A stretch of DNA of 64,000 nucleotides from Spirosoma oryzae (GTDB lineage Bacteria; Bacteroidota; Bacteroidia; Cytophagales; Spirosomataceae). The stretch lies in NCBI RefSeq assembly GCF_003002825.1, contig NZ_PVTE01000004.1, positions 298,883-362,882 of the forward strand, written 5' to 3'. Position numbers and translations under genes: made by a program. Positions 9,355 to 18,569 of the stretch are shown piece after piece. Every line of letters starts with the position of its first letter. The first letter of the stretch is position 1. The notes under the pieces are model-generated. The model did not search any database and was not told the DNA's origin. It saw nothing but the letters and a program-made list of their open reading frames with translations.

Positions 9355-10164
9355 ATGAGCGACCTGTTTACGGCCGAATCTATTGTTAGCTTACTTACCC
9401 TGACGTTTCTGGAAATCGTCCTGGGTATCGACAACATTATCTTTATCTCCATCGCGGCTAACAAGCTGGCGGTACAGGATCAGGGTAAAGCCCGCAACAT
9501 CGGCCTTATCCTGGCGATGGCCTTCCGGCTGGCGCTGCTGACCGTTATATCGTTCGTCATTTCGCTGAGTAAGCCATTTACCCATATCGACGCCGGCTGG
9601 TTCAGGGCCGAACTGACCGGGCAAAGCCTGATTCTGTTTGCCGGAGGGCTATTTCTCCTCTACAAAGCAACGTCGGAGATTCACCACAAACTCGAAGGCG
9701 ATGCCGAGGAAATGGCCGACGCCACGAAAGGAAAAGCCACTGTTTCGAGCGTCGTGACGCAGATCGCCATTACCAACATCGTCTTTTCGATCGACTCGAT
9801 TCTAACGGCCATCGGGCTAACGCAGAACGTAACGATCATGATGATCGCGGTCGTTCTGTCGATTGGTATCATGATGTTCTTTGCCGGCCCCGTCGGTAAA
9901 TTCGTCAACGAGCACCCCACGATTCAGATGCTGGGGCTAGCCTTCCTGATTATGATCGGCTTCATGCTGGTAGCCGAGGGCGCTCACCTATCGGAAGTCG
10001 TTATCTTTGAACAACACGTGGGTGAAGTGCCGAAGGGGTATCTTTACTTCGCCATTGCGTTCTCGCTGCTGGTTGAGTTTCTCAACATCCGGCTGCGCAA
10101 GACGCAAAAACCCGTCACGCTCCGCCCCTACGATGGGCAGCCGGGACGGGACGGAATGGTATAA
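9355..10164 (+). CDS. terC: TerC-family integral membrane protein
   Basis: A 269-residue polytopic TerC/Alx/YkoY-type membrane protein with about seven hydrophobic helices. The signature FLEIVLGIDNIIFISI (residues 19-34) and a second acidic motif IVFSIDSILTAIG (142-154) carry the buried Asp residues of the family. Family members are linked to metal-ion (manganese) efflux or tellurium resistance; the substrate here is unknown. The ATG fits the promoter at 9283-9317. The palindromic element before nuoN overlaps its stop codon. Confidence 0.9.
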   Translation: MSDLFTAESIVSLLTLTFLEIVLGIDNIIFISIAANKLAVQDQGKARNIGLILAMAFRLALLTVISFVISLSKPFTHIDAGWFRAELTGQSLILFAGGLFLLYKATSEIHHKLEGDAEEMADATKGKATVSSVVTQIAITNIVFSIDSILTAIGLTQNVTIMMIAVVLSIGIMMFFAGPVGKFVNEHPTIQMLGLAFLIMIGFMLVAEGAHLSEVVIFEQHVGEVPKGYLYFAIAFSLLVEFLNIRLRKTQKPVTLRPYDGQPGRDGMV

Positions 10165-10314
10165 CGGTTTCTCGGTATACCGTCTACGGTGGTCATCACA
10201 CGGTGTTGTTCGCCAGGCGTAACCCACGAGCTACTCGTGTACCGTTCCGCCCCGTATACTGAAAGACCAAAACCACCGAATGCCGTAAACCGAATACTGT
10301 AAACCGAACACCGA
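10163..10314. repeat. Dispersed GTTTACGGT palindromic element, copy C
   Basis: The right end (10272-10314), reverse-complemented, begins TCGGTGTTCGGTTTACAGTA and continues with TTCGGTTTACGG, as in the other copies. The left end (10163-10193) is degenerate but keeps CTACGGTGGT, which matches the inner ends of copies A and B. The element starts on the terC stop codon and ends two bases before the nuoN TTG start. Confidence 0.6.
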
Positions 10315-10316
10315 TT

Positions 10317-11831
10317 TTGTCTCTCTCCGATCAACTTACCGATATTCTCAACAGCCTGGGCGGCTTCGGCCCGGAGCTATGGCTGTCGGTAGCGTTTTGT
10401 GGCCTGCTGCTGGCCGAACTGCTCCTGCTACGGACAAATGTGGGCGTCCGGCGTCGGTGGCTGGCGGGACTCAGTATCGGCAGTTTGATCGTAGCGGGCA
10501 TCTGGGTTGCGGTATTACCCGCGCGGGGATTCCTGTTTACGCACCTGCTGTTTGTCGACAATCAGGCGGTCTATTTTCAACTGATTATCGTACTGAGCGC
10601 CGTGCTGGTACTGGCCTACGAAGCGTCGGTAAACAGCGCGGCTGACAGACCGGTTGGCAATCGATTACCCGTTGAGTGGTATTCGCTGGTGCTGGCAATG
10701 ACACTCGGGATGTTCCTGATGACCCTGTCGGTCAACCTGCTGAGCATCTACCTGAGTATCGAACTGGTGTCGATCTGTTCGTACCTGCTGACGGCCCTCA
10801 ACGCCGACCGGAAAGCGTCGGAAGGCGGGATTAAATACCTGCTGTTTGGTGCTGTCAGTTCGGCAGTCATGCTGTATGGTATGTCGCTGCTATATGGTAT
10901 GACCGGCACCCTCGACCTGACCGCTGATAATTTTGGTATCGGCCTGTCGCAGCAGGACGCACCGATAGCGACCGTAGCGATGCTGCTTACGCTGGCAGGA
11001 CTCCTGTTCAAACTCGCGGGTGTACCGTTCCACGTCTGGACACCCGACGCCTACGAAGCGGCCCCCGTACCCGTTGCGGCCTTCTTCTCCGTTGCCCCCA
11101 AAGCAGCCGCCGTGCTGGTATTCCTGCGTCTGGTATCGGCCCTGCCCGTCAACGGGCCGGCGGGGGGCGCGACGATCACCACGCTTCAAACGCCACTGGC
11201 CATCCTGGCGCTGGCGGGTATACTGATTGGAAACCTGACCGCCCTGCGCCAAACCGACGCCAAACGGCTGCTGGCGTATTCGAGCATTGCCCACGCCGGT
11301 TTTCTGCTGGTTGGGGTCGTCGCGCTGAATCCGGCCGGTTTCAATGCGGTGCTTTTCTATGCGGGCACCTACCTGTTTATGTCGCTGGGCGCGTTCTTCC
11401 TCATTGACTTACTGGCCCGTAGTCAGCGTAGCGATTCGCTCAGCATGGATCAGTTTGCCGGACTAGGCTCCCGCCAACCGCTGCTGGCGGTGGCGCTGAC
11501 AATTATCATGCTGGCCCTGACGGGTCTGCCACCGACGGTAGGCTTTACGGCCAAGCTTCTTTCGTTCAGCGCCCTGTTCGAGGCCTATCAGCGCAGCAAC
11601 GATCCGTGGCTGCTCACCCTTTTCGGACTAGGCCTACTCAACGCCCTGATCTCACTGGTGTATTACGTACGGATTCCGTTTCTGCTCTTTTTCCGACCCG
11701 CACCGACGAATCTTGCAGTTCCCGCTTCGCTTCCCCGGTTTGCTACGGGTCTGTCGGTAGCGCTGGCGCTAATTACGCTGCTCCTCTTCCTACGCCCCGA
11801 CCTGCTGACAAACTGGATTGCTGGTTTGTGA
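10317..11831 (+). CDS. nuoN: NADH-quinone oxidoreductase subunit N
   Basis: A 504-residue NuoN/ND2-like antiporter subunit of complex I with about 13-14 transmembrane helices. Diagnostic segments are LSIELVSICSYLLTALN (about 145-161), the glutamate of which is the TM5 Glu of the proton channel, and GVPFHVWTPDAYEAAP with its conserved lysine-containing helices nearby. A TTG at 10317 is the best start; no in-frame ATG precedes the first helix. No other nuo gene is adjacent: terC lies upstream and purQ is convergent downstream. The call is firm; the isolation is unusual. Confidence 0.92.
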   Translation: MSLSDQLTDILNSLGGFGPELWLSVAFCGLLLAELLLLRTNVGVRRRWLAGLSIGSLIVAGIWVAVLPARGFLFTHLLFVDNQAVYFQLIIVLSAVLVLAYEASVNSAADRPVGNRLPVEWYSLVLAMTLGMFLMTLSVNLLSIYLSIELVSICSYLLTALNADRKASEGGIKYLLFGAVSSAVMLYGMSLLYGMTGTLDLTADNFGIGLSQQDAPIATVAMLLTLAGLLFKLAGVPFHVWTPDAYEAAPVPVAAFFSVAPKAAAVLVFLRLVSALPVNGPAGGATITTLQTPLAILALAGILIGNLTALRQTDAKRLLAYSSIAHAGFLLVGVVALNPAGFNAVLFYAGTYLFMSLGAFFLIDLLARSQRSDSLSMDQFAGLGSRQPLLAVALTIIMLALTGLPPTVGFTAKLLSFSALFEAYQRSNDPWLLTLFGLGLLNALISLVYYVRIPFLLFFRPAPTNLAVPASLPRFATGLSVALALITLLLFLRPDLLTNWIAGL

Positions 11832-11969
11832 GAGCGTATCGAGAGTACGTAGTGTGTTCGTCTTCTCAATCCGCCGTTGCATGATTTGACCGTCAGCCGC
11901 CCATCATGTACGTACGAGCGGGGAGCCAAGCGATACATCAGTTTAACAGTTGGAAACCGTCGCTAAAAG

Positions 11970-12003
11970 AAAAGAGCGCCCATCAATGAGTAGCGCTCTT
12001 TTT
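11970..12003. terminator. Bidirectional terminator, nuoN/purQ
   Basis: The stem AAAAGAGCGC (11970-11979) and GCGCTCTTTTT (11993-12003) with a 13-base loop serves both convergent genes. Confidence 0.85.
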
Positions 12004-12020
12004 ATGAGTAGTCGCGATAG

Positions 12021-12710
12021 TTATACCAGCGCGCCCTTTAGTAGCTGCTCCAGGATAAGCCGGCCATCGGTGTTGCCCAGCATGGGGTCGGCTGCGCGTT
12101 CCGGGTGTGGCATCATGCCGAACACGTTCTTTTCCAGATTACAGACCCCGGCAATGTGATCGATACTGCCATTAGGGTTGTGACTATCATCGCCAACGTT
12201 ACCGAACTCGTCACAGTAGCGAAACAGCACCTGACCGTTGTCGTTCAGTTCATTCAGCGTGTCGGCATCGACGAAGTAACGACCGTCACCGTGCGCAATG
12301 GGAATTTTATAAGCCGGTTTATCAAGACCGGCCGTCAGCAGCGCATCCGACGATTGTGGCTTGAGATAAATGTTTTTGCAGGCGTATTTCTGACTTGTGT
12401 TGCGTAACAGAACACCGGGTACCAGCCGGGCTTCGGCCAGAATCTGAAAGCCGTTGCAGATACCCATCAGGTAACCACCCCGCTTGGCGTGGGCAATCAC
12501 TTCGTTCATAATGGGCGAAAAGCGGGCAACAGCGCCCGTTCTTAGGTAGTCACCGTACGAAAAGCCACCGGGAAGAATAATGAAATCACAGCCCTGTAGG
12601 TCGTGGTCTTTGTGCCAGAGCTTTACTACCTGCTGATCCATCAGCGTCAGCGCATCGACCGCATCCTGATCACAGTTCGAACCGGGGAAAACAACAACGC
12701 CAAATTTCAT
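12021..12710 (-). CDS. purQ: Phosphoribosylformylglycinamidine synthase, glutaminase subunit
   Basis: A 229-residue class I glutamine amidotransferase that supplies ammonia for FGAR to FGAM conversion in purine synthesis. [17 protein letters not shown] is the family's N-terminus and fixes the start at 12710; an in-frame ATG 60 bases upstream would add sequence encoded by an intergenic repeat. The catalytic Cys lies in GICNGFQIL (about residue 87), and His-Glu in HPERAADP near the C-terminus. PurS/PurL are not adjacent. The 5' leader holds a 58-base inverted repeat. Confidence 0.95.
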   Translation of the reverse strand: MKFGVVVFPGSNCDQDAVDALTLMDQQVVKLWHKDHDLQGCDFIILPGGFSYGDYLRTGAVARFSPIMNEVIAHAKRGGYLMGICNGFQILAEARLVPGVLLRNTSQKYACKNIYLKPQSSDALLTAGLDKPAYKIPIAHGDGRYFVDADTLNELNDNGQVLFRYCDEFGNVGDDSHNPNGSIDHIAGVCNLEKNVFGMMPHPERAADPMLGNTDGRLILEQLLKGALV

Positions 12711-12719
12711 AGAAGTCAA

Positions 12720-12777
12720 TGATTGAATGAGTGAGTGATGGAATGATTGAGTACCTGGCTGTTTACTCATTCAATCA
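12720..12777. repeat. Inverted repeat TGATTGAATGAGT in the purQ leader
   Basis: The 13-base arms 12720-12732 and 12765-12777 are perfect inverted copies. Further partial GATTGA/GAATGA units lie between them. The repeat sits in the expected purQ 5' leader, 10 bases before the start codon, so it would fold in the mRNA. Confidence 0.65.
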
Positions 12778-12790
12778 CTCGTTGATCGGG

Positions 12791-12798
12791 CAAATTTA
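12791..12798 (-). promoter_or_regulatory. -7 box for purQ
   Basis: TAAATTTG on the minus strand is an exact TAnnTTTG match. It overlaps the stop codon (12796-12798) of the upstream phosphoesterase. No -33 TTTG was found. It implies a leader of roughly 70 bases. Confidence 0.45.
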
Positions 12799-13722
12799 CG
12801 CCTTTATTTCGAGCGATTGGCCGGTCAGTGCTGCTTTTCCTCGTTCGAAGGTGAGGTCGAGCCGTCCTAGGTTGATACCGGCAAAACCGACTTGATTCAC
12901 CCAAACCGGCTGTCCATCGAGGTTAGTGATGGCAACGGGTGCATCGAGGAAGGTATGCGTATGCCCACCGATAATCAGGTCGATGTTGCGTGTTTTGCCG
13001 GCCAGTACCGTATCCGAAATGGTTGGTCCCTCGTACTTATAGCCAAGGTGCGACAGACAAACCACGTAATCGCAGCGTTCCTGCTGCCGGAGCTGCTGCG
13101 CGGTAGTCATGGCCACGTCGACCGGGTCGAGATACACCGTTTCGCGGTACGCATCTTTGGGAATCAGCCCTTCCGGCTTGATACCCAGTCCGAACACACC
13201 CACCCGAATGCCATCTTTCACGAACACCTTGTAGGGCTTCGTGCGGCCGTCCAGCACCGTATTTTTAAAGTCGTAGTTCGCAATCAGCATTGGGAATGTC
13301 GCCTTGCCAAACTGCGTCACCATATTATCGATTCCGCCGTCGAAGTCGTGGTTGCCTATCGTGCCGGCATCATACCCCAGGCGGTTCATCGCCAGGATTT
13401 CGGGTTCGCCTTTGTAGAGATTGAAATACGGGGTTCCCTGGAAAATGTCGCCCGCATCGAACAGCAGTACGTGTTTTTCCTGCCGCCGAATCTGCTCGAT
13501 CAGCGTCGCCCGACGGGCTACACCACCTTTACCAGCATTCCGCCCTCCATCCATCGGAAACGGATCGAGTCGGCTGTGGACGTCGTTGGTGTGCAGAATC
13601 GTCAGGCGGACAGGCCCTTTATGTCCCGTACCGGCAAGCAGGTCGGGCGTCGTAGCACCGATCACGGCAGCCGTCCCCAGCAGTTTGAGAAAATCGCGTC
13701 TAGTCGAGGCTGATGCGTCCAT
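12796..13722 (-). CDS. 5'-nucleotidase metallophosphatase domain protein (UshA N-half)
   Basis: A 308-residue calcineurin-like phosphoesterase corresponding only to the catalytic half of UshA-type 5'-nucleotidases. A twin-arginine motif (RRDFLKLLG, residues 8-16) predicts Tat export. The metal motifs are LHTNDVHSR, FDAGDIFQGT, GNHDFD, SHLG and GGHTHTF. The substrate-binding C-terminal half is a separate gene (13700-14443) whose end overlaps this start by 23 bases on the same strand, so the two are translationally coupled and probably form a complex. Substrate is presumably nucleotides or related phosphate esters. Confidence 0.88.
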   Translation of the reverse strand: MDASASTRRDFLKLLGTAAVIGATTPDLLAGTGHKGPVRLTILHTNDVHSRLDPFPMDGGRNAGKGGVARRATLIEQIRRQEKHVLLFDAGDIFQGTPYFNLYKGEPEILAMNRLGYDAGTIGNHDFDGGIDNMVTQFGKATFPMLIANYDFKNTVLDGRTKPYKVFVKDGIRVGVFGLGIKPEGLIPKDAYRETVYLDPVDVAMTTAQQLRQQERCDYVVCLSHLGYKYEGPTISDTVLAGKTRNIDLIIGGHTHTFLDAPVAITNLDGQPVWVNQVGFAGINLGRLDLTFERGKAALTGQSLEIKA

Positions 13723-14443
13723 CAGAAATGGGTTTTATGGGTTGTCCAGTCTTGCCCTGCTGCCGGAAGTAATCAAGCAGTGCATCACGAATCAGATAGG
13801 TCAGCGTTTCGCGCTTGACGGCCTTTTTGAGGAAACCGGCATTGTCGCCCCCGTCGGCAATGTAGTCGCTCATCGCTACGGTATACAGTTCGGCCGGTTG
13901 CAGCGTCCGGCCATTACCAAAGACTACATCGTGCGCGTGTCCGTTGTGAACCTTGGCGCGAATGCCACCGACGACCAGTTTATCGCCATTGGCGAAATGA
14001 TCGAGTAACTGTTGCAGCATATCGCCCCGAAGCGTCAACACAACCAGCTGATTGTCAAACGGCATTACCTCGAAAATAGATCCGGTGGTTATGTCTCCTT
14101 CGGGCAGGTTGTTACGAATTCCCCCGTAGTTCAGATGCGACATATCGATGGGTTTGCCGTAGCGGAGACGCGCCTGTTGGAGTAATGCATCACTCAACAG
14201 GTCGTTGAGGGCAGCATCGGGCTGTCCTTTCTCGATTCGGGCGGTCGCGTGAGTCAGCACCTCATTCATGCTTCGGTTCAGCCCCTCGCGGTACGGTTGC
14301 AGGAACCGGACCACACTGCTATCGGCCGACGCCGTCAGTGAGTCGACACCGATACGCTGGGCCGTTCGATTCACCAGCTGATATCCTTTCGGCTGGCAGG
14401 CTGCTAGTACAACCAGCACCAGCAGACACACGTATTTTTTCAT
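13700..14443 (-). CDS. 5'-nucleotidase C-terminal domain lipoprotein
   Basis: A 247-residue lipoprotein (VLVVLAAC, Cys16) matching the substrate-binding C-terminal domain of UshA-type 5'-nucleotidases. It shows NYGGIRNNLPEGDIT, IFEVMPFDNQLVVLTLRG and YTVAMSDYIADGGD. It has no catalytic phosphatase domain; that is encoded by the overlapping downstream gene. The domain order is therefore reversed relative to fused UshA, and the halves carry different export signals (Sec/lipoprotein versus Tat). Confidence 0.88.
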   Translation of the reverse strand: MKKYVCLLVLVVLAACQPKGYQLVNRTAQRIGVDSLTASADSSVVRFLQPYREGLNRSMNEVLTHATARIEKGQPDAALNDLLSDALLQQARLRYGKPIDMSHLNYGGIRNNLPEGDITTGSIFEVMPFDNQLVVLTLRGDMLQQLLDHFANGDKLVVGGIRAKVHNGHAHDVVFGNGRTLQPAELYTVAMSDYIADGGDNAGFLKKAVKRETLTYLIRDALLDYFRQQGKTGQPIKPISDGRISLD

Positions 14444-14537
14444 GTACCGTTTACAAGCTAAGAGCTATGCCGACGACTTAATCAACTTACCCGATCAAGC
14501 CGTGACAATCTGTTGCAAGTTCGGCAAGTCAGGGCAT

Positions 14538-14575
14538 AAAAAAAGCGCAGCACCGAAACGGGCTACGCTTTTTTT
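14538..14575. terminator. Terminator downstream of ahcY
   Basis: AAAAAAAGCGCAGC pairs with GGCTACGCTTTTTTT with one mismatch, with A/T tracts on both sides. It lies past the ahcY stop on the minus strand, beyond the 14593 repeat. Confidence 0.75.
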
Positions 14576-14592
14576 GTCCTGAACTTTGATTC

Positions 14593-14686
14593 GTCTTGAA
14601 CTGTGATTCGTGTGATTTATTTGATTTCACTGATTCCTCAAGAATCATAGTTAATCAGTGCAATCACAAGAATCACAGTTCAAGAC
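14593..14686. repeat. MITE-like inverted repeat 3' of ahcY
   Basis: The 25-base arms 14593-14617 (GTCTTGAACTGTGATTCGTG then TGATT) and 14662-14686 are inverted copies with one mismatch. An inner pair, CACTGATT/AATCAGTG (14628-14635, 14653-14660), extends the pairing. There is no coding sequence. It is 94 bases long and directly follows the ahcY stop (14702). Confidence 0.8.
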
Positions 14687-14701
14687 AAGACAATCAGCGG
14701 T

Positions 14702-16012
<1,311 letters not shown>

Positions 16013-16087
16013 AATTGTACTAGTAAGATTCTGTCTTTAAGCCAGTTTGGCTGTACTACTGGAAGCAGTCGGTTTCTTAGTAAAGTG

Positions 16088-16095
16088 CAAATCTA
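16088..16095 (-). promoter_or_regulatory. -7 box for ahcY
   Basis: TAGATTTG on the minus strand is an exact TAnnTTTG match, giving a leader of about 65-70 bases. The nearest upstream TTTG is only 12 bases away, too close for a standard -33 box. Confidence 0.45.
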
Positions 16096-16356
16096 CGCAA
16101 GTCGGCCCAAATGCTGGTACCGATGTATCACTTTTGTTTTTATACGGCGACTGCTGCGCGCTTCAGGCTAACCGGGCGCTAGTGATCTGATGGTCAATTC
16201 TTTTTACGCGTAGAAATGCATAACCGAAAGCAGACCAGACAACCGTTCGCATGCATCCAGACTCCGCTATTCTTCAATCGGTGAATACCTTTTGTACGAC
16301 CGACACAATTGCCTAAGTTCACCGCATGTCCTGTTTGTTAACAGCCCCGGATCGTA

Positions 16357-16404
16357 GTAACCCATCCCCACGCCGGCGACCACCGTAGCGTGGGGATGGG
16401 CTAC
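16357..16404. terminator. Hairpin after the S9 peptidase gene
   Basis: The 17-base arms 16357-16373 and 16388-16404 (GCGTGGGGATGGGCTAC) pair with one mismatch. It starts 11 bases past the peptidase stop. There is no U tract, and the GTAGCCCA end is shared with repeats at 1284 and 18523, so it may be a REP-type hairpin rather than a plain terminator. Confidence 0.65.
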
Positions 16405-16415
16405 CGTTACAGGTT

Positions 16416-18446
16416 TTATTTCTTCTCGGCTGTTTCCGTTTTGGAAAGTGTTACTGTTTTGGGATCGACCGTAATTTCGGTCAGGCGCTTGGCGACGTCG
16501 GCAGGCATCGACTCCTGATAACGTCCGCCCAGCTGAGCAGCCAGAAACTTCTCGGCAGCCGCCAGCATCGCCATGTTGTTGACGGGTCGGGCAAAACCGT
16601 GTCCTTCGTCGGGGGCGCAGATGTATTGTACCGGGTAGTTCCGGTCGCGCAACGCAACCACAATCTGATCCGATTCCGCTTTGTTGACGCGCGGGTCGTT
16701 GGCCCCCTGCACCACCATCAACGGCGTTTTGATCTTACCAGCCGAGTTCAGGGGTGACTGCCGTTCGAGTTGCGCTTTGCCTTCAGCCGTATTGGGGTCG
16801 CCCATGCGCTCGTAAAACTGCTTGCGACCCGCTTCCCAATAAGGTGGAATCGACTTGAGCAGTGTAATCAGATTCGACGGCGCGACAATGGCTACCGCAG
16901 CCGCGTACAAATCGGGCGTGAACGTCACCCCGGCCAAGGTCGCATAGCCTCCGTACGAACCACCCATGATACCAACCCGTTTCGGATCGGCGATGCCTTT
17001 AGTGACCATCTCCTTAACCCCCCACGTAATATCGTCCTGCATCTTGTCGCCCCACTGTTTGTTACCGGCGTTCAGGAATGCCTTGCCAAAGCCGGTCGAG
17101 GCTCGGAAGTTGGGAGACAACACCGCGTAGCCCCGATTAGCCAGAAACTGGTGAAAGGCGTTGAAGCCGTAGACATCGCGCGCCCACGGACCACCGTGTG
17201 GAAACACGATCAGCGGCAGATTTTTCGCGGGCACGCCTTTGGGCAGCGTCAGGTAGGCCGGAATCTCCAGTCCATCCGATGACTTGTACCGTACGACCGT
17301 CATCGGTGCCAAGTCGGCGATAGGCAGGTTCGGGCGGGGGCGGTATTGCAGCGTCAGTTGCTTGGTTTTCCGGTTGAACAGGTAGGTGGCGCCGGGATCG
17401 GTCGCGCTTGTTGCCACAATCAGCCACAACTGCTCATCATCGGTCGACGAAGCTGGATACAGGTCGGCTCCCGGCAGCTTAGCCTGAATCAGGGCGAAGT
17501 CTTTTTCAAACGCTTTGTCCTTCCAGATTCGACGCAGCCGGTCGTCGGTGTAGGTGGTGTAAATAGGCTCGTGGGTGACCTCAGACAGTGCAATACCACC
17601 GAAGTCAACCCGCTTCAGGGGGTCCGTCTCAATCGGTTCTTCCTTACCCGTGGCGGGGTCGAACAGCACTAACTGGGTCAGGTCACGGTTACCCTTGTTG
17701 GTCACCAGATACACCCGCTTGTTGTCTTTATGAAAACCAGCCACGTAGCTGGCTTCTTCGAGGGTGGTACTGTATATTTTCACCAGTGAATCACCGTCGA
17801 CACGCAGTAGTTCGGTACTACCATCCTGCGGGGACCGACTCGCCATCCGAACTTTATCGTTCCAGTCGAAATTCCAGCCCGAAATACGGCCCGTGTTCTT
17901 GCGGAGCAGTGTCCGTTCGCCGGTCGCAATGTTTAGTTTGTAGAGATCGTGCCAGGCTTTGTCCCGGTCGTTCAGACCGATGTACAGCGCGTTGGGATCG
18001 GTTTTGGGTACGTTGTAGATAGCAACCCGAACCCCTTTGAGCTGGGTCAGATCGCGGGCAGTCGGTACGTCCTGACCGGGCTTCAGCGTCTCCGCCGGGT
18101 TGACCGCGTACACGTTAAAGTTCTCATCGCCCCCCTTATCCTGCGAGTACAGCAGGTACTTACCATTCCGCGACCAGAAGTAGCCCCGTACCGGCCGCGT
18201 CGTATCAGCGGTCATTGGCTTGGCGGCTTCAAAAGGTTCGGCGGTACGTTTCACCCAGATATTCCGGGTACCCTTGTAGGGTTTGATGAACGACATGAAT
18301 GTACCATCGGGCGACAGTTGAGCGCCCGAAATTTCGGGATCGCCGAAAAGTAGTTGCCGGTCAATGATTGCCGGTTGCTGTGCCTGCGTGGCCAGTGGCA
18401 CCAGCAGGCCGACAACCAGCAGCAGGCGATACAGATTAATTCTCAT
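16416..18446 (-). CDS. S9-family prolyl oligopeptidase-like peptidase, secreted
   Basis: A 676-residue S9 peptidase (dipeptidyl/acylaminoacyl peptidase type). The start at 18446 gives a clean Sec signal, MRINLYRLLLVVGLLVPLAT, ending QAQ; a longer in-frame start would put 23 non-signal residues before it. Residues about 30-390 look like the beta-propeller, and the alpha/beta hydrolase follows. It has the nucleophile motif GGSYGGYA, an Asp in GANDPRV and a His in DEGHGFARP, so the triad is complete. It likely degrades peptides in the periplasm. A near-consensus -7 (TATTTTG, 18471-18477) lies upstream. Confidence 0.92.
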   Translation of the reverse strand: MRINLYRLLLVVGLLVPLATQAQQPAIIDRQLLFGDPEISGAQLSPDGTFMSFIKPYKGTRNIWVKRTAEPFEAAKPMTADTTRPVRGYFWSRNGKYLLYSQDKGGDENFNVYAVNPAETLKPGQDVPTARDLTQLKGVRVAIYNVPKTDPNALYIGLNDRDKAWHDLYKLNIATGERTLLRKNTGRISGWNFDWNDKVRMASRSPQDGSTELLRVDGDSLVKIYSTTLEEASYVAGFHKDNKRVYLVTNKGNRDLTQLVLFDPATGKEEPIETDPLKRVDFGGIALSEVTHEPIYTTYTDDRLRRIWKDKAFEKDFALIQAKLPGADLYPASSTDDEQLWLIVATSATDPGATYLFNRKTKQLTLQYRPRPNLPIADLAPMTVVRYKSSDGLEIPAYLTLPKGVPAKNLPLIVFPHGGPWARDVYGFNAFHQFLANRGYAVLSPNFRASTGFGKAFLNAGNKQWGDKMQDDITWGVKEMVTKGIADPKRVGIMGGSYGGYATLAGVTFTPDLYAAAVAIVAPSNLITLLKSIPPYWEAGRKQFYERMGDPNTAEGKAQLERQSPLNSAGKIKTPLMVVQGANDPRVNKAESDQIVVALRDRNYPVQYICAPDEGHGFARPVNNMAMLAAAEKFLAAQLGGRYQESMPADVAKRLTEITVDPKTVTLSKTETAEKK

Positions 18447-18477
18447 GGGAGGATATGGTTTGATTGCCCCCAAAATA

Positions 18478-18525
18478 CACAAGCCGTTTGTACAGTCTCC
18501 GGCAAAACTGTACAAACGGCTTGTG
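18478..18525. repeat. 19-base perfect hairpin between fucosidase and peptidase genes
   Basis: The arms 18478-18496 (CACAAGCCGTTTGTACAGT) and 18507-18525 are perfect inverted copies with a 10-base loop. GTGTAGCCCAGA overlaps the right arm, as at 1284. It may terminate the fucosidase transcript (stop 18570) and overlaps the peptidase promoter region. Confidence 0.75.
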
Positions 18526-18569
18526 TAGCCCAGATATGGTTACTTAAGGCTTATTAGAGCGGGACTGTA

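Larger units (their letters stand above)
16013..16415. other. Spacer between ahcY and the S9 peptidase gene
   Basis: These 403 bases hold the ahcY -7 box (16088-16095) and a hairpin after the peptidase (16357-16404). The middle (about 16100-16350) shows no supported gene, RNA or repeat. Confidence 0.6.

Noticed and set aside
12711..12770. Longer purQ start adding 20 residues
   Set aside because: The added residues are encoded by the intergenic inverted repeat, and family members start at [12 protein letters not shown].
16013..16090. SAH or SAM riboswitch upstream of ahcY
   Set aside because: The leader is short, and no conserved aptamer motif was recognisable by eye.
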